Source: Faecousia sp. | Lineage (GTDB): Bacteria > Bacillota > Clostridia > Oscillospirales > Oscillospiraceae | Assembly (NCBI GenBank): GCA_029258495.1 | Contig: JARHYV010000359.1 | Location: 1 to 12,162 of the forward strand | Direction: 5' to 3' | DNA: 12,162 nucleotides | Translations under genes and position numbers: made by a program | The notes under the pieces: model-generated | What the model was told of the DNA's origin: nothing | What the model saw: only the letters and a program-made list of their open reading frames with translations | Databases searched by the model: none | Shown here: one piece after another, positions 6,103-12,162 of the stretch | How positions within the stretch are numbered: position 1 is the first letter of the stretch | How the letters are laid out: the number at the start of each line of letters is the position of its first letter

Positions 6103-7807
6103 CATCACTCTCCCCTTTCTGATAAACGATGCGGATACAGATCCCCTCAGGGTCGTTGTTTTCCATGGTCATGTGCAGCTGTCCCGCGTAAAACAGCCGA
6201 AGGCGGTGCAGTACATTGTACAGACCGATCCCCTGACCCTGACGGGAGCCGTCCTCCTCCAGATCCCGATTGATCTGCTCCAGCTGCTCCGGCTCCATAA
6301 AGCCGATGTTGTCGAAAAAGCGGAACTCATAGCCGTCGGGTATGGTCTTGAGCTCCACCACGATCACCTTGATCTGGTCATCCTGCCGGAAATTGTGCTT
6401 GAAGAAATTCTCCACAATGGGCTGCATCCAGATCTTGGGGGTCATGACCTCCTCAAGCTCCGGATCCACATCGAAATAGTACATGAACTCATCGCCATAG
6501 AGGAAGGTCATCAGGTCGAGATACTGCCTCGTGATCTCAAGCTCCTGTTTCATGGAGATGACCGGCTCCGTCTTCACGATGTTCCGATACAGCAGCCCCA
6601 AGCCTGCCGTAGCCTCCGCCACATCCGGCGCATGCTCCGTCAGCGCGCGCATGCGGATACGCTCCAAGGTATTATACAGGAAGTGGGGGTTCAGCTGCGC
6701 GGCAAGCATATCCATCTGCGCCCTCTGCTGGCTGATGGTGAGCTTGTACTCCTGCTGGATCAGGTTGTCCAGATGTCTGTACAGGTCATTCAAGCCCCGA
6801 ACGATGGCATCATACTCCGGATTTGCCCCTGCAATGGAGATCTGATCAAAATTCTCCTTCTCCGCCTCTGCCATACTGTGCAGGATGGTGCGGATATAGT
6901 CGGTATCCTGAGAAAATCGCCGGATCAGCACCACATTGATGGCGCCGAAGGCCAGCACAAAGCACACCGCCAGCAGCACAAAGCTGCGCAGCATTCCCTG
7001 CAAAAGCACCTGACTCTGGACAAGATACAGGATCGAAAAGGGCAGATACTGGGAGGTATAGCCGGCATAGTAGAATGCGCCCGACTCCGTCGTGCCCTGC
7101 CTGACGCCGCCTTGCTCCATCAGCTGCGCCGCCTGCTGCGCCGAGATCTGCACCTGCCCCCGGGATATGGTTCCGTGGGGCAGCATCAGACACAGCCCAC
7201 GACCCGGCTCGTTTGGCATGACCCGGTCTATAAAGCCCGTCAGATCCATCACGATGCTGATCTTGCCCACATAGGCGGATTTGCGGTGAATATCCATCTG
7301 GTATGCACAGCCTGAGCGGCAGATCGCCTCCGCCTCTTCTGTGGTGATGATCCGATGACGGGCATCTCCCCGGCTGTTGAACTCCAGATCCACCACATTT
7401 TCCGGCGCATAGCAGATGATATGGCGGATGCTGTAATCACTGGTCTGAACCAGATTTTTGAAATCCACCATGATATTCACATCCGGCTCTCTGGGCTGCA
7501 GCAGGCGGCGCATGGTATACTCCTGAGCGCTTGAGCCGAAGTAGCGGAAGAAATCCTCTGCAAGTCCGGGGGATGCATAGATCTGGGTGTAGAACTGGTC
7601 GATGGAATTGACCACCTGACCCACACGGCGATCCACCCCCTCATAGACCTTGGTGGACTCCGCCACGAAATTCTCCTGTGCGGAATTGAGCATATCCCGA
7701 TAGACAAATCCCAGAATGGTCGCCGCCAGCAGCAGGGCGATCACCTGATAGGTCAAAAAGGTGCGCCTGTATGCCTTGGTATGGAGGAAATTGCTATATT
7801 TGCTCAT
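6077..7807 (-). CDS. YesM-like sensor histidine kinase
   Basis: A 576-residue membrane kinase of the HisKA/His_kinase (LytS/YesM) class that phosphorylates the adjacent YesN-like regulator. A first membrane helix lies at about residues 19-36, an extracellular sensor region at about 40-268 and a second helix at about 273-295. A signalling linker follows, then the phospho-acceptor motif AAQLNPHFLYNTLE with His375. The ATPase domain shows the N box MQPIVENFFKHN (Asn467) and the G2 box GQGIGLYNV (524-532). The G1 box reads DNIGFM (499-504) instead of the usual DNGxGM, which is unusual. The ATG at 7807 has GAGG 8 nt upstream and lies 30 nt after the beta-mannosidase stop, so it probably shares that gene's transcript. 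The 3' end overlaps the regulator. The sensed signal may be a sugar or a sugar-loaded binding protein, which is inference. Confidence 0.92.
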   Translation of the reverse strand: MSKYSNFLHTKAYRRTFLTYQVIALLLAATILGFVYRDMLNSAQENFVAESTKVYEGVDRRVGQVVNSIDQFYTQIYASPGLAEDFFRYFGSSAQEYTMRRLLQPREPDVNIMVDFKNLVQTSDYSIRHIICYAPENVVDLEFNSRGDARHRIITTEEAEAICRSGCAYQMDIHRKSAYVGKISIVMDLTGFIDRVMPNEPGRGLCLMLPHGTISRGQVQISAQQAAQLMEQGGVRQGTTESGAFYYAGYTSQYLPFSILYLVQSQVLLQGMLRSFVLLAVCFVLAFGAINVVLIRRFSQDTDYIRTILHSMAEAEKENFDQISIAGANPEYDAIVRGLNDLYRHLDNLIQQEYKLTISQQRAQMDMLAAQLNPHFLYNTLERIRMRALTEHAPDVAEATAGLGLLYRNIVKTEPVISMKQELEITRQYLDLMTFLYGDEFMYYFDVDPELEEVMTPKIWMQPIVENFFKHNFRQDDQIKVIVVELKTIPDGYEFRFFDNIGFMEPEQLEQINRDLEEDGSRQGQGIGLYNVLHRLRLFYAGQLHMTMENNDPEGICIRIVYQKGESDDVSSADRG

Positions 7808-7819
7808 CGATGTTTCCTC

Positions 7820-7836
7820 ATCCGAAAAAATCGGAT
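7820..7836 (-). repeat. Small inverted repeat in the beta-mannosidase/kinase gap
   Basis: On the minus strand ATCCGA and TCGGAT flank five T residues, immediately after the beta-mannosidase stop codon and just before the kinase's GAGG. The stem is only 6 bp and no T-run follows it, so it is not a convincing terminator. It could be an RNA-processing or translation-tuning element. Next to it CGGATATCA occurs twice, 10 bp apart (7832-7840 and 7842-7850). Confidence 0.4.
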
Positions 7837-7837
7837 A

Positions 7838-10231
7838 TCAGCGGATATCATAGATCGACTCGATGGTGAGATGTTCCATCAGTTCCTGTGCGCTGCGGTG
7901 GGTGCGTGCCACCACCCGATAGGGCTTGCCGTCGGTGAGGGCGAAGAAATTGTCGGAAAGCACGCAGTCAAAGTCCTTGAAGTCGATGTTCACACCGGCG
8001 GCGAATACATCCGCTGCCACCTCGATGGCAACGCCTTCGTCCGTGTCCTCGCACTTGACGGTGAAGGCAGGCTTGCGCCATGCAAAGTGCTTGTTCGCAA
8101 CCAAAAGCTCTGTCTGGCGCATGATAAAGCTGCCCTGCTCATCGAACAGATCCACCGTCAGGAAGGTGTCGTAGGGATCCTCTGCCTCCACCGTATATTC
8201 AAAGATATCCTTGGAGGTCAGGGACTTCACGAAGATCCGCTCGTGTGCGCTGTCGAGAACCGTCAGGTCTGCCTTGCGCAGACTCAGGCGGATCTCACCC
8301 CGGAAATCCTGCATGGTTTCGTTGGAAACATTCACATTCAGCACGCCGTTTTCCAGAAACAGTCCCATTGCCACCGGGGCATAGAACTTCTTTGCCGCAT
8401 AGTGCAGTGCCTTGTATCTGCCGTAGTAATCCACGCTTGACCAGCTTGCAACGGGCCAGCAGTCGTTGAACTGCCAGTACATGGAGCCCATGCAGTAGCC
8501 ACGCTCCCGGCGGAAATGCTCCACACCGTATTTGATGGCATCCGCCTGCAGCAGCTGCGAGGCGTACACCAGTTTTTCAAAGGAATGGGGGTACAGATAA
8601 TTGTCTGCCAGATAGCGCAGGATCTTGCCGTTGCCGCCCTTGCACTTCTGGTGATCCTCCATGATCCGGGAGAAACAGTTCTGCTCCTCCTCCGGGCAGA
8701 AGGTGCGGATGGTCTTCATAGAGGGGAATGCCTCAAAACCATACTCCGAGCAGAAACGGAAATGCTTTTGGCGGTAGGTGGTGAAGGGCACACCGCCGTG
8801 CCAGACCTCCCAGTAGTGGGTATCACCCCGGGCAAAGTTGCCGGGATCGTCAAAGCCGCCGCCGGAGCAGGGGCTTGAGGGCCAGTAGAAGATATCCGGC
8901 GCCAGTTCCTCGGCAATCTGGGGCAGCACACGCTCGTACAGCTGAATATAGTCCTCCCGTACCAGCTGGCTCTCGCCGATGCCCCATGTGAGGACTGCCA
9001 GCTCCATCTCGTTGTTGCCGCAGATCAGTCCAAGGCTTGCGTGGTGGCGCAGACGCTTGAGGTTCTGGGCAGCCTCTGCCTTGCACTCTGCCTCAAACTG
9101 AGGGGTCATCCACACATTGGCGCAGGCAATCATAAAGTCCAGCCACACCAGAATGCCGTTGCGGTCGCACAGCTCAAAGAAATAGTCATCGGGATAGATG
9201 CCGCCGCCCCAAACACGAAGGGAATTGAAGTTGGCATCCAGACACTGCTGCATCATGGTGTCCATGGTTTCGTGGGTCACCCGGGTCAGCAGGCTGTCCT
9301 GCGGGATAAAGTTTGCACCCATGGCAAAGATCTTCACCCCGTTGATCACAAAGCAGAATTCGCTGCCCTTCTTGTCCGGATCCGGCTTGGTGCTGACGGT
9401 GAGGGTACGCAGACCGATGCGCTTGTGATTGCGGTCGATCACCGTTTCGCCCTGAACCAGCTCCACATCCAGATCGTACAGGGGCTGTTCGCCGTAGCCG
9501 CGAACCCACCAGAGCTTGGGCTGCTCAATGCGGATCACTGCCCTGCCGTCCTCCAGACAGACCCGCTGTCCGTCGATGCAGGCATACATCCGGCAGCCGC
9601 TTGCCTTCGCCGTGGTCGCCGTGACGGTCAGATCCACCACGCCGTCGTGGTGATCCTGAAGGACATGCACATCCTCGATCCGGTCTGTGTCATAGGCGCG
9701 CAGCTCCACCGGGCGGTAGATGCCCATATCCGGCAGCGCAGGGCCCCAGTCCCAGCCGGACTGATACAATGCCTTTCTCAGGTGTGCAGCACCGGGGATG
9801 GTATCGCCGTCATTGGTATACAGATAGTGCCGCAGGTGCCGGTCTGCAAAATACTTTGTGGGGGATTTGAAATCCAGACGGATGGTATTGGTTCCCTCAT
9901 GCAGCAGGTGCTTGACTTCGTATGTATAGGATCTGTGCATATTCTGAACCTGATCCAGTTTCGTGCCGTTGAGCGTGATGGTACAGATTGTATCCAGACC
10001 GTAGAAGGTCAGCTCCGCAAAATCCCGGCTCAGCAGTGACTGATCTGCCTCAAACCGGGCAGTAAACGCACAGTCCTTATCTGCAAGAGAAGTCAGGATC
10101 TGATCGTTTCTTCCGTCAAAGGGATCCGGGATCTTTTTGTTGTCCAGCAAAACGCTGTACATGGTACAAGGTGCCTTGCAGGGGATCTCCCCGAAGGACT
10201 CGTATTGGAATGTCCAATTTGTGATTTGCAT
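7838..10231 (-). CDS. GH2 beta-mannosidase
   Basis: Releases beta-linked mannose from non-reducing ends, for example the core Man-beta-1,4-GlcNAc of trimmed N-glycans or short beta-manno-oligosaccharides. The 797-residue length suits the family (about 800-870). The N-terminal jelly roll shows YGLDTICTITLNGT (77-90) and, before the barrel, SGWDWGPALPDMGIYRPV (158-175), a beta-mannosidase hallmark. The catalytic barrel contains MGANFIPQDS (304-313) and RVWGGGIYPDDYFFELCDRNGI. The acid/base is Glu408 in CGNNEME and the nucleophile Glu496 in FCSEYGFEAFPS. QFNDCWPVASWSSVDYYGR (587-605) is also typical. No signal peptide is present, so it should be cytoplasmic. The ATG at 10231 has AGAGAGG upstream at proper spacing. 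It is the first gene after the intergenic promoter and sits 30 nt before the kinase gene, so glycosidase and regulator appear co-transcribed. Confidence 0.93.
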   Translation of the reverse strand: MQITNWTFQYESFGEIPCKAPCTMYSVLLDNKKIPDPFDGRNDQILTSLADKDCAFTARFEADQSLLSRDFAELTFYGLDTICTITLNGTKLDQVQNMHRSYTYEVKHLLHEGTNTIRLDFKSPTKYFADRHLRHYLYTNDGDTIPGAAHLRKALYQSGWDWGPALPDMGIYRPVELRAYDTDRIEDVHVLQDHHDGVVDLTVTATTAKASGCRMYACIDGQRVCLEDGRAVIRIEQPKLWWVRGYGEQPLYDLDVELVQGETVIDRNHKRIGLRTLTVSTKPDPDKKGSEFCFVINGVKIFAMGANFIPQDSLLTRVTHETMDTMMQQCLDANFNSLRVWGGGIYPDDYFFELCDRNGILVWLDFMIACANVWMTPQFEAECKAEAAQNLKRLRHHASLGLICGNNEMELAVLTWGIGESQLVREDYIQLYERVLPQIAEELAPDIFYWPSSPCSGGGFDDPGNFARGDTHYWEVWHGGVPFTTYRQKHFRFCSEYGFEAFPSMKTIRTFCPEEEQNCFSRIMEDHQKCKGGNGKILRYLADNYLYPHSFEKLVYASQLLQADAIKYGVEHFRRERGYCMGSMYWQFNDCWPVASWSSVDYYGRYKALHYAAKKFYAPVAMGLFLENGVLNVNVSNETMQDFRGEIRLSLRKADLTVLDSAHERIFVKSLTSKDIFEYTVEAEDPYDTFLTVDLFDEQGSFIMRQTELLVANKHFAWRKPAFTVKCEDTDEGVAIEVAADVFAAGVNIDFKDFDCVLSDNFFALTDGKPYRVVARTHRSAQELMEHLTIESIYDIR

Positions 10232-10252
10232 AAGCTTATCCTCTCTTACAGG

Positions 10253-10266
10253 TGAAATCGTTTTTC
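10253..10266 (-). promoter_or_regulatory. Possible catabolite-responsive element (cre)
   Basis: On the minus strand GAAAAACGATTTCA matches the Bacillota CcpA-box consensus TGWAANCGNTNWCA at 12 of 14 positions, failing only at the first two. It lies downstream of the predicted transcription start and upstream of the beta-mannosidase ribosome binding site, where CcpA could act as a roadblock. It is a single-site match, so regulation by glucose is only a suggestion. Confidence 0.35.
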
Positions 10267-10277
10267 GTAGAAATTCC

Positions 10278-10307
10278 GATAAACCGGGGCCGAAGCCCCG
10301 GTTTATC
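10278..10307 (-). terminator. 13-bp stem-loop with UUCG tetraloop (weak terminator or 5' mRNA stabiliser)
   Basis: Perfect 13-bp arms (10278-10290 and 10295-10307) enclose TTCG on the minus strand, giving the very stable C(UUCG)G cap on a GGGGC/GCCCC core. It lies 41 nt after the alpha-mannosidase stop. The sequence after the GC core is TTTATCGGAATTTC, a poor T-tract, so termination may be partial. The predicted start of the downstream promoter falls at the base of this stem, so transcripts from it would begin with the hairpin, which could protect their 5' end. Confidence 0.55.
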
Positions 10308-10310
10308 TTC

Positions 10311-10338
10311 AGTATAACAGGTTCTTGACAGGGGTCAA
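10311..10338 (-). promoter_or_regulatory. Sigma-A-type promoter for the beta-mannosidase operon
   Basis: On the minus strand TTGACC (plus 10333-10338) and TATACT (plus 10311-10316) each match five of six consensus bases and are 16 nt apart. Transcription would start near 10304, about 73 nt before the beta-mannosidase ATG. It is the only convincing promoter for the mannosidase-kinase-regulator-binding protein-YesL series, whose internal gaps are 30 nt or less. Confidence 0.65.
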
Positions 10339-10342
10339 GAAC
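10321..10342. promoter_or_regulatory. 9-bp inverted repeat over the -35 box (candidate operator)
   Basis: GTTCTTGAC and GTCAAGAAC are perfect inverted arms (10321-10329 and 10334-10342) around a 4-nt centre. The repeat contains the -35 hexamer of the minus-strand promoter and part of its spacer, the classic place for a repressor. It begins 6 nt after the alpha-mannosidase stop and has no T-run, so it is less likely to be a terminator. No regulator gene of a repressor family is in the window. Confidence 0.5.
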
Positions 10343-10348
10343 TTCCTT

Positions 10349-12162
10349 TTATTTTACAAGCAAAGTGATGATCTCATACGGCTTGATCACCAGTGTTACC
10401 TTGCCGTCCTCCACGGGCAGCTCGCACTCTGCCTGCTCCAGCAGGTCGGTGCTGTAAACCTTCTTTGCGCCCTCGGGCAGGGTCACAGTCACCTTGGTGC
10501 GGGCATTTTCCGACTCGTACAGACGCAGCACGGTGCCGTTGCCGTCTTCTGCCTGCTTGACGGTTTCCAGGATCACATTCTTGCGATCCACACCGGCATA
10601 GCTGAACTTCTCGCCGGCCTCGCCGCCGATGCAGGCATAGGCAGGCTGGTTCAGCTTTGCAGCCTCCTGCAGGGTGCCGGCCTCACGCCAGGTGCCGCAG
10701 TGGGGGTACAGGCTGTAGGTGAAGTAGTGCATCTCGTTGTCGGTGTTGGGGTTGGGCTCGATGCCGCACTTGATCAGGGTCAGACCGATCACGCCGTCGC
10801 GGACGCTGTGACCGTACTTGCAGTCGTTGAGCAGGCTCACGCCGTAGTGACCCTCGGACAGATCCATCCACCGCTGACCGCAGCTTTCAAACCGTGCCTT
10901 CTCCCAAGAGGTGTTGGTATGCACCTTACGGGTGACATTGCCGAACTGCACCTCGAAGGTCGCCTCGTCCGTGTGGATATCCACCGGGAACTCCGCCTTG
11001 AGCAGGTGCTGATGCTCCTTCCAATCGGCCTGTGTTTCAAAGTCGATCCGGCGCAGGCTGCCATAGAAGTGGATCTTCTGCCAGATGGTGCTGTTGCACA
11101 GCTTGTACTCAAGCGCCAGTGTGGTACGCACGGGGCCGTCCTCGATCCACTGCATGCTCACCAGACCGTCAACGGGCCAGCTCTTTTCGGTGTAGTACAT
11201 GTCGATATCCCAGTTATCGTAGTAAACGGGCTTATCCTCGTACAGACGCAGGGTGTTCAGTGCCTTGCCGGCCTTGCACAGCTCGCGCTCCTCTACCTTG
11301 TCGAACAGGGAAACGAAACGGCCTGCCTCGTCCAGAGTCACCCGGTAGTAGGGTGTTTCCAGATGGTAGTCATCGGAGCGGACAAACACGGACTCTGCCT
11401 TGGCATCGGTCAGACCGAAGGAGCTCCAGCCCTTGGAGGGCAGGTTCTCCACATAGGCAACCGCACCCTGCTCGGTCTTCTGGATCGGGTAGACATGCTC
11501 GCCGTCGGTCAGAGCCGTTGCCTGCACATCCCCCAGCTCCACCACATCGTTGCGGTCAAAGCCCAGTGTATTGAACACGGTGACGCCGCTGCCCTTGGGG
11601 GTCAGCTTTTCGATGCGCTCCCGGATCAGACCCTGCACCTCCTGTGCCAGAGCCTCGTACTCCCGCTTGGTCACCTCATAGACCTCTGCGATGGAGCTGC
11701 CCGGCAGGATATCGTGGAACTGGTTGAGCAGGATGATGTCCTGCCACAGGCGGTGATCTGCCTCAGCAGGGTAGTCCTTCGCCAGAACGCCCAACAGCTC
11801 CAGATCCATCATCATCAGCTCACTCTTGCGGTTGCCCCGCTTGTTGCGTGCCATGGAGGTGTAGGTGCCTCTGTGGTATTCGAAGTAGAATTCGCCTTCC
11901 CAAGTGTCCAGACGGGGGTTGTCCTTGACCCGCTCGTTCAGCTCGTCAAAGTAGGTACGGGAGGTTTCCTGACGCACCATGGGGATACCCTTGATGCCCT
12001 GCTCCATACGCATGGAGGTTTCCAGCATCTCACGGGTGGGGCCGCCGCCGCCGTCGCCGTAGCCATAGGAGATCAGGATATCGTTGTTGATCTGCTTGTT
12101 CTGGTATCGCTCCCAGCCGCCCATAATGGAGCCGGGATGCAGCATGCCGTTGTAGGTGGTGA
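10349..12162 (-). CDS. GH38 alpha-mannosidase (C-terminal part, N-terminus beyond the right edge)
   Basis: Hydrolyses alpha-linked mannose. About 603 residues are visible, starting with TTYNG before the first in-frame ATG at 12145. There is no stop or ribosome binding site upstream, so the gene continues outside the window. GH38 enzymes of this kind are usually about 1000 residues or more, so roughly the first 400, including the catalytic nucleophile Asp, are missing. Visible family features in order are GYGDGGGGPT, GEFYFEYHRGTYTS, LLNQFHDILPGSSIAEVY, the YYDNWDIDMYY segment and the C-terminal beta-rich domain with SLLNDCKYGHSVRDG and the YSLYPH segment. The metal-binding Asp/His of the N-terminal part cannot be checked. 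The TAA is at 10351-10349. Its own promoter is off-window. It lies 117 bp upstream of the beta-mannosidase and probably acts on the same glycan. Confidence 0.92.
   Translation of the reverse strand, partial: TTYNGMLHPGSIMGGWERYQNKQINNDILISYGYGDGGGGPTREMLETSMRMEQGIKGIPMVRQETSRTYFDELNERVKDNPRLDTWEGEFYFEYHRGTYTSMARNKRGNRKSELMMMDLELLGVLAKDYPAEADHRLWQDIILLNQFHDILPGSSIAEVYEVTKREYEALAQEVQGLIRERIEKLTPKGSGVTVFNTLGFDRNDVVELGDVQATALTDGEHVYPIQKTEQGAVAYVENLPSKGWSSFGLTDAKAESVFVRSDDYHLETPYYRVTLDEAGRFVSLFDKVEERELCKAGKALNTLRLYEDKPVYYDNWDIDMYYTEKSWPVDGLVSMQWIEDGPVRTTLALEYKLCNSTIWQKIHFYGSLRRIDFETQADWKEHQHLLKAEFPVDIHTDEATFEVQFGNVTRKVHTNTSWEKARFESCGQRWMDLSEGHYGVSLLNDCKYGHSVRDGVIGLTLIKCGIEPNPNTDNEMHYFTYSLYPHCGTWREAGTLQEAAKLNQPAYACIGGEAGEKFSYAGVDRKNVILETVKQAEDGNGTVLRLYESENARTKVTVTLPEGAKKVYSTDLLEQAECELPVEDGKVTLVIKPYEIITLLVK

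Noticed and set aside
6173..7315. A 380-codon plus-strand open frame opposite the kinase
   Set aside because: Leu/His/Gln-rich shadow of the kinase gene, with no domain and no initiation signals.
7820..7836. Terminator between the beta-mannosidase and the kinase
   Set aside because: The stem is only 6 bp, the T residues are in the loop and no T-run follows, so the genes are more likely co-transcribed.
1..12162. Mobile elements, CRISPR arrays, tRNA or rRNA genes
   Set aside because: No transposase or integrase, no regularly spaced repeats and no recognisable structural RNA were found. Gene order and composition look like an undisturbed chromosomal locus.

Overview
The window reads as part of a carbohydrate-utilisation locus from a GC-rich, probably gut-associated member of the Clostridia (Ruminococcaceae/Oscillospiraceae-like). 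This rests on the gene families present (YesM/YesN-type two-component pair, a lipoprotein solute-binding protein with a DUF3502-like end, a YesL/DUF624 membrane protein), strong AGGAGG-type ribosome binding sites, a Bacillota-style lipobox and the lack of any Gram-negative outer-membrane import gene. The species cannot be named from the sequence. All seven genes lie on the minus strand, so transcription runs from high to low coordinates. The long plus-strand open frames are shadows of these genes.

In transcription order: (1) the C-terminal ~600 residues of a GH38 alpha-mannosidase (10349-12162, running off the right edge); (2) a 117-bp spacer with a sigma-A-type promoter, a 9-bp inverted repeat over its -35 box, a 13-bp UUCG-capped stem-loop and a possible cre site; (3) a GH2 beta-mannosidase (7838-10231); (4) a YesM-like sensor kinase (6077-7807); (5) a short YesN-like response regulator (5308-6102); (6) a solute-binding lipoprotein with a TTG start (3839-5311); (7) a YesL/DUF624 membrane protein (3184-3834); (8) a strong intrinsic terminator (3147-3180); (9) a LacZ-type GH2 beta-galactosidase (208-3114); (10) a ~207-bp non-coding stretch ending in a strong outward promoter that fires off the left edge.

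Genes 3 to 7 are joined by gaps of 30 bp or less or by overlaps, so they look like one transcript from the promoter at 10311-10338. The beta-galactosidase follows the terminator by only 33 nt and has no promoter I can see, so it probably depends on read-through. The three glycosidases would together remove beta-galactose, alpha-mannose and core beta-mannose. That set fits cytoplasmic finishing of imported N-glycan-type oligosaccharides better than plant mannan, though this is inference. The binding protein and YesL protein occur without ABC permease or ATPase genes and sit translationally coupled behind the kinase/regulator pair. The binding protein may therefore be a sensing partner of the kinase, or may work with permeases encoded elsewhere. 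This kinase-regulator-binding protein-YesL unit between mannosidase and galactosidase genes is the most interesting aspect of the window.
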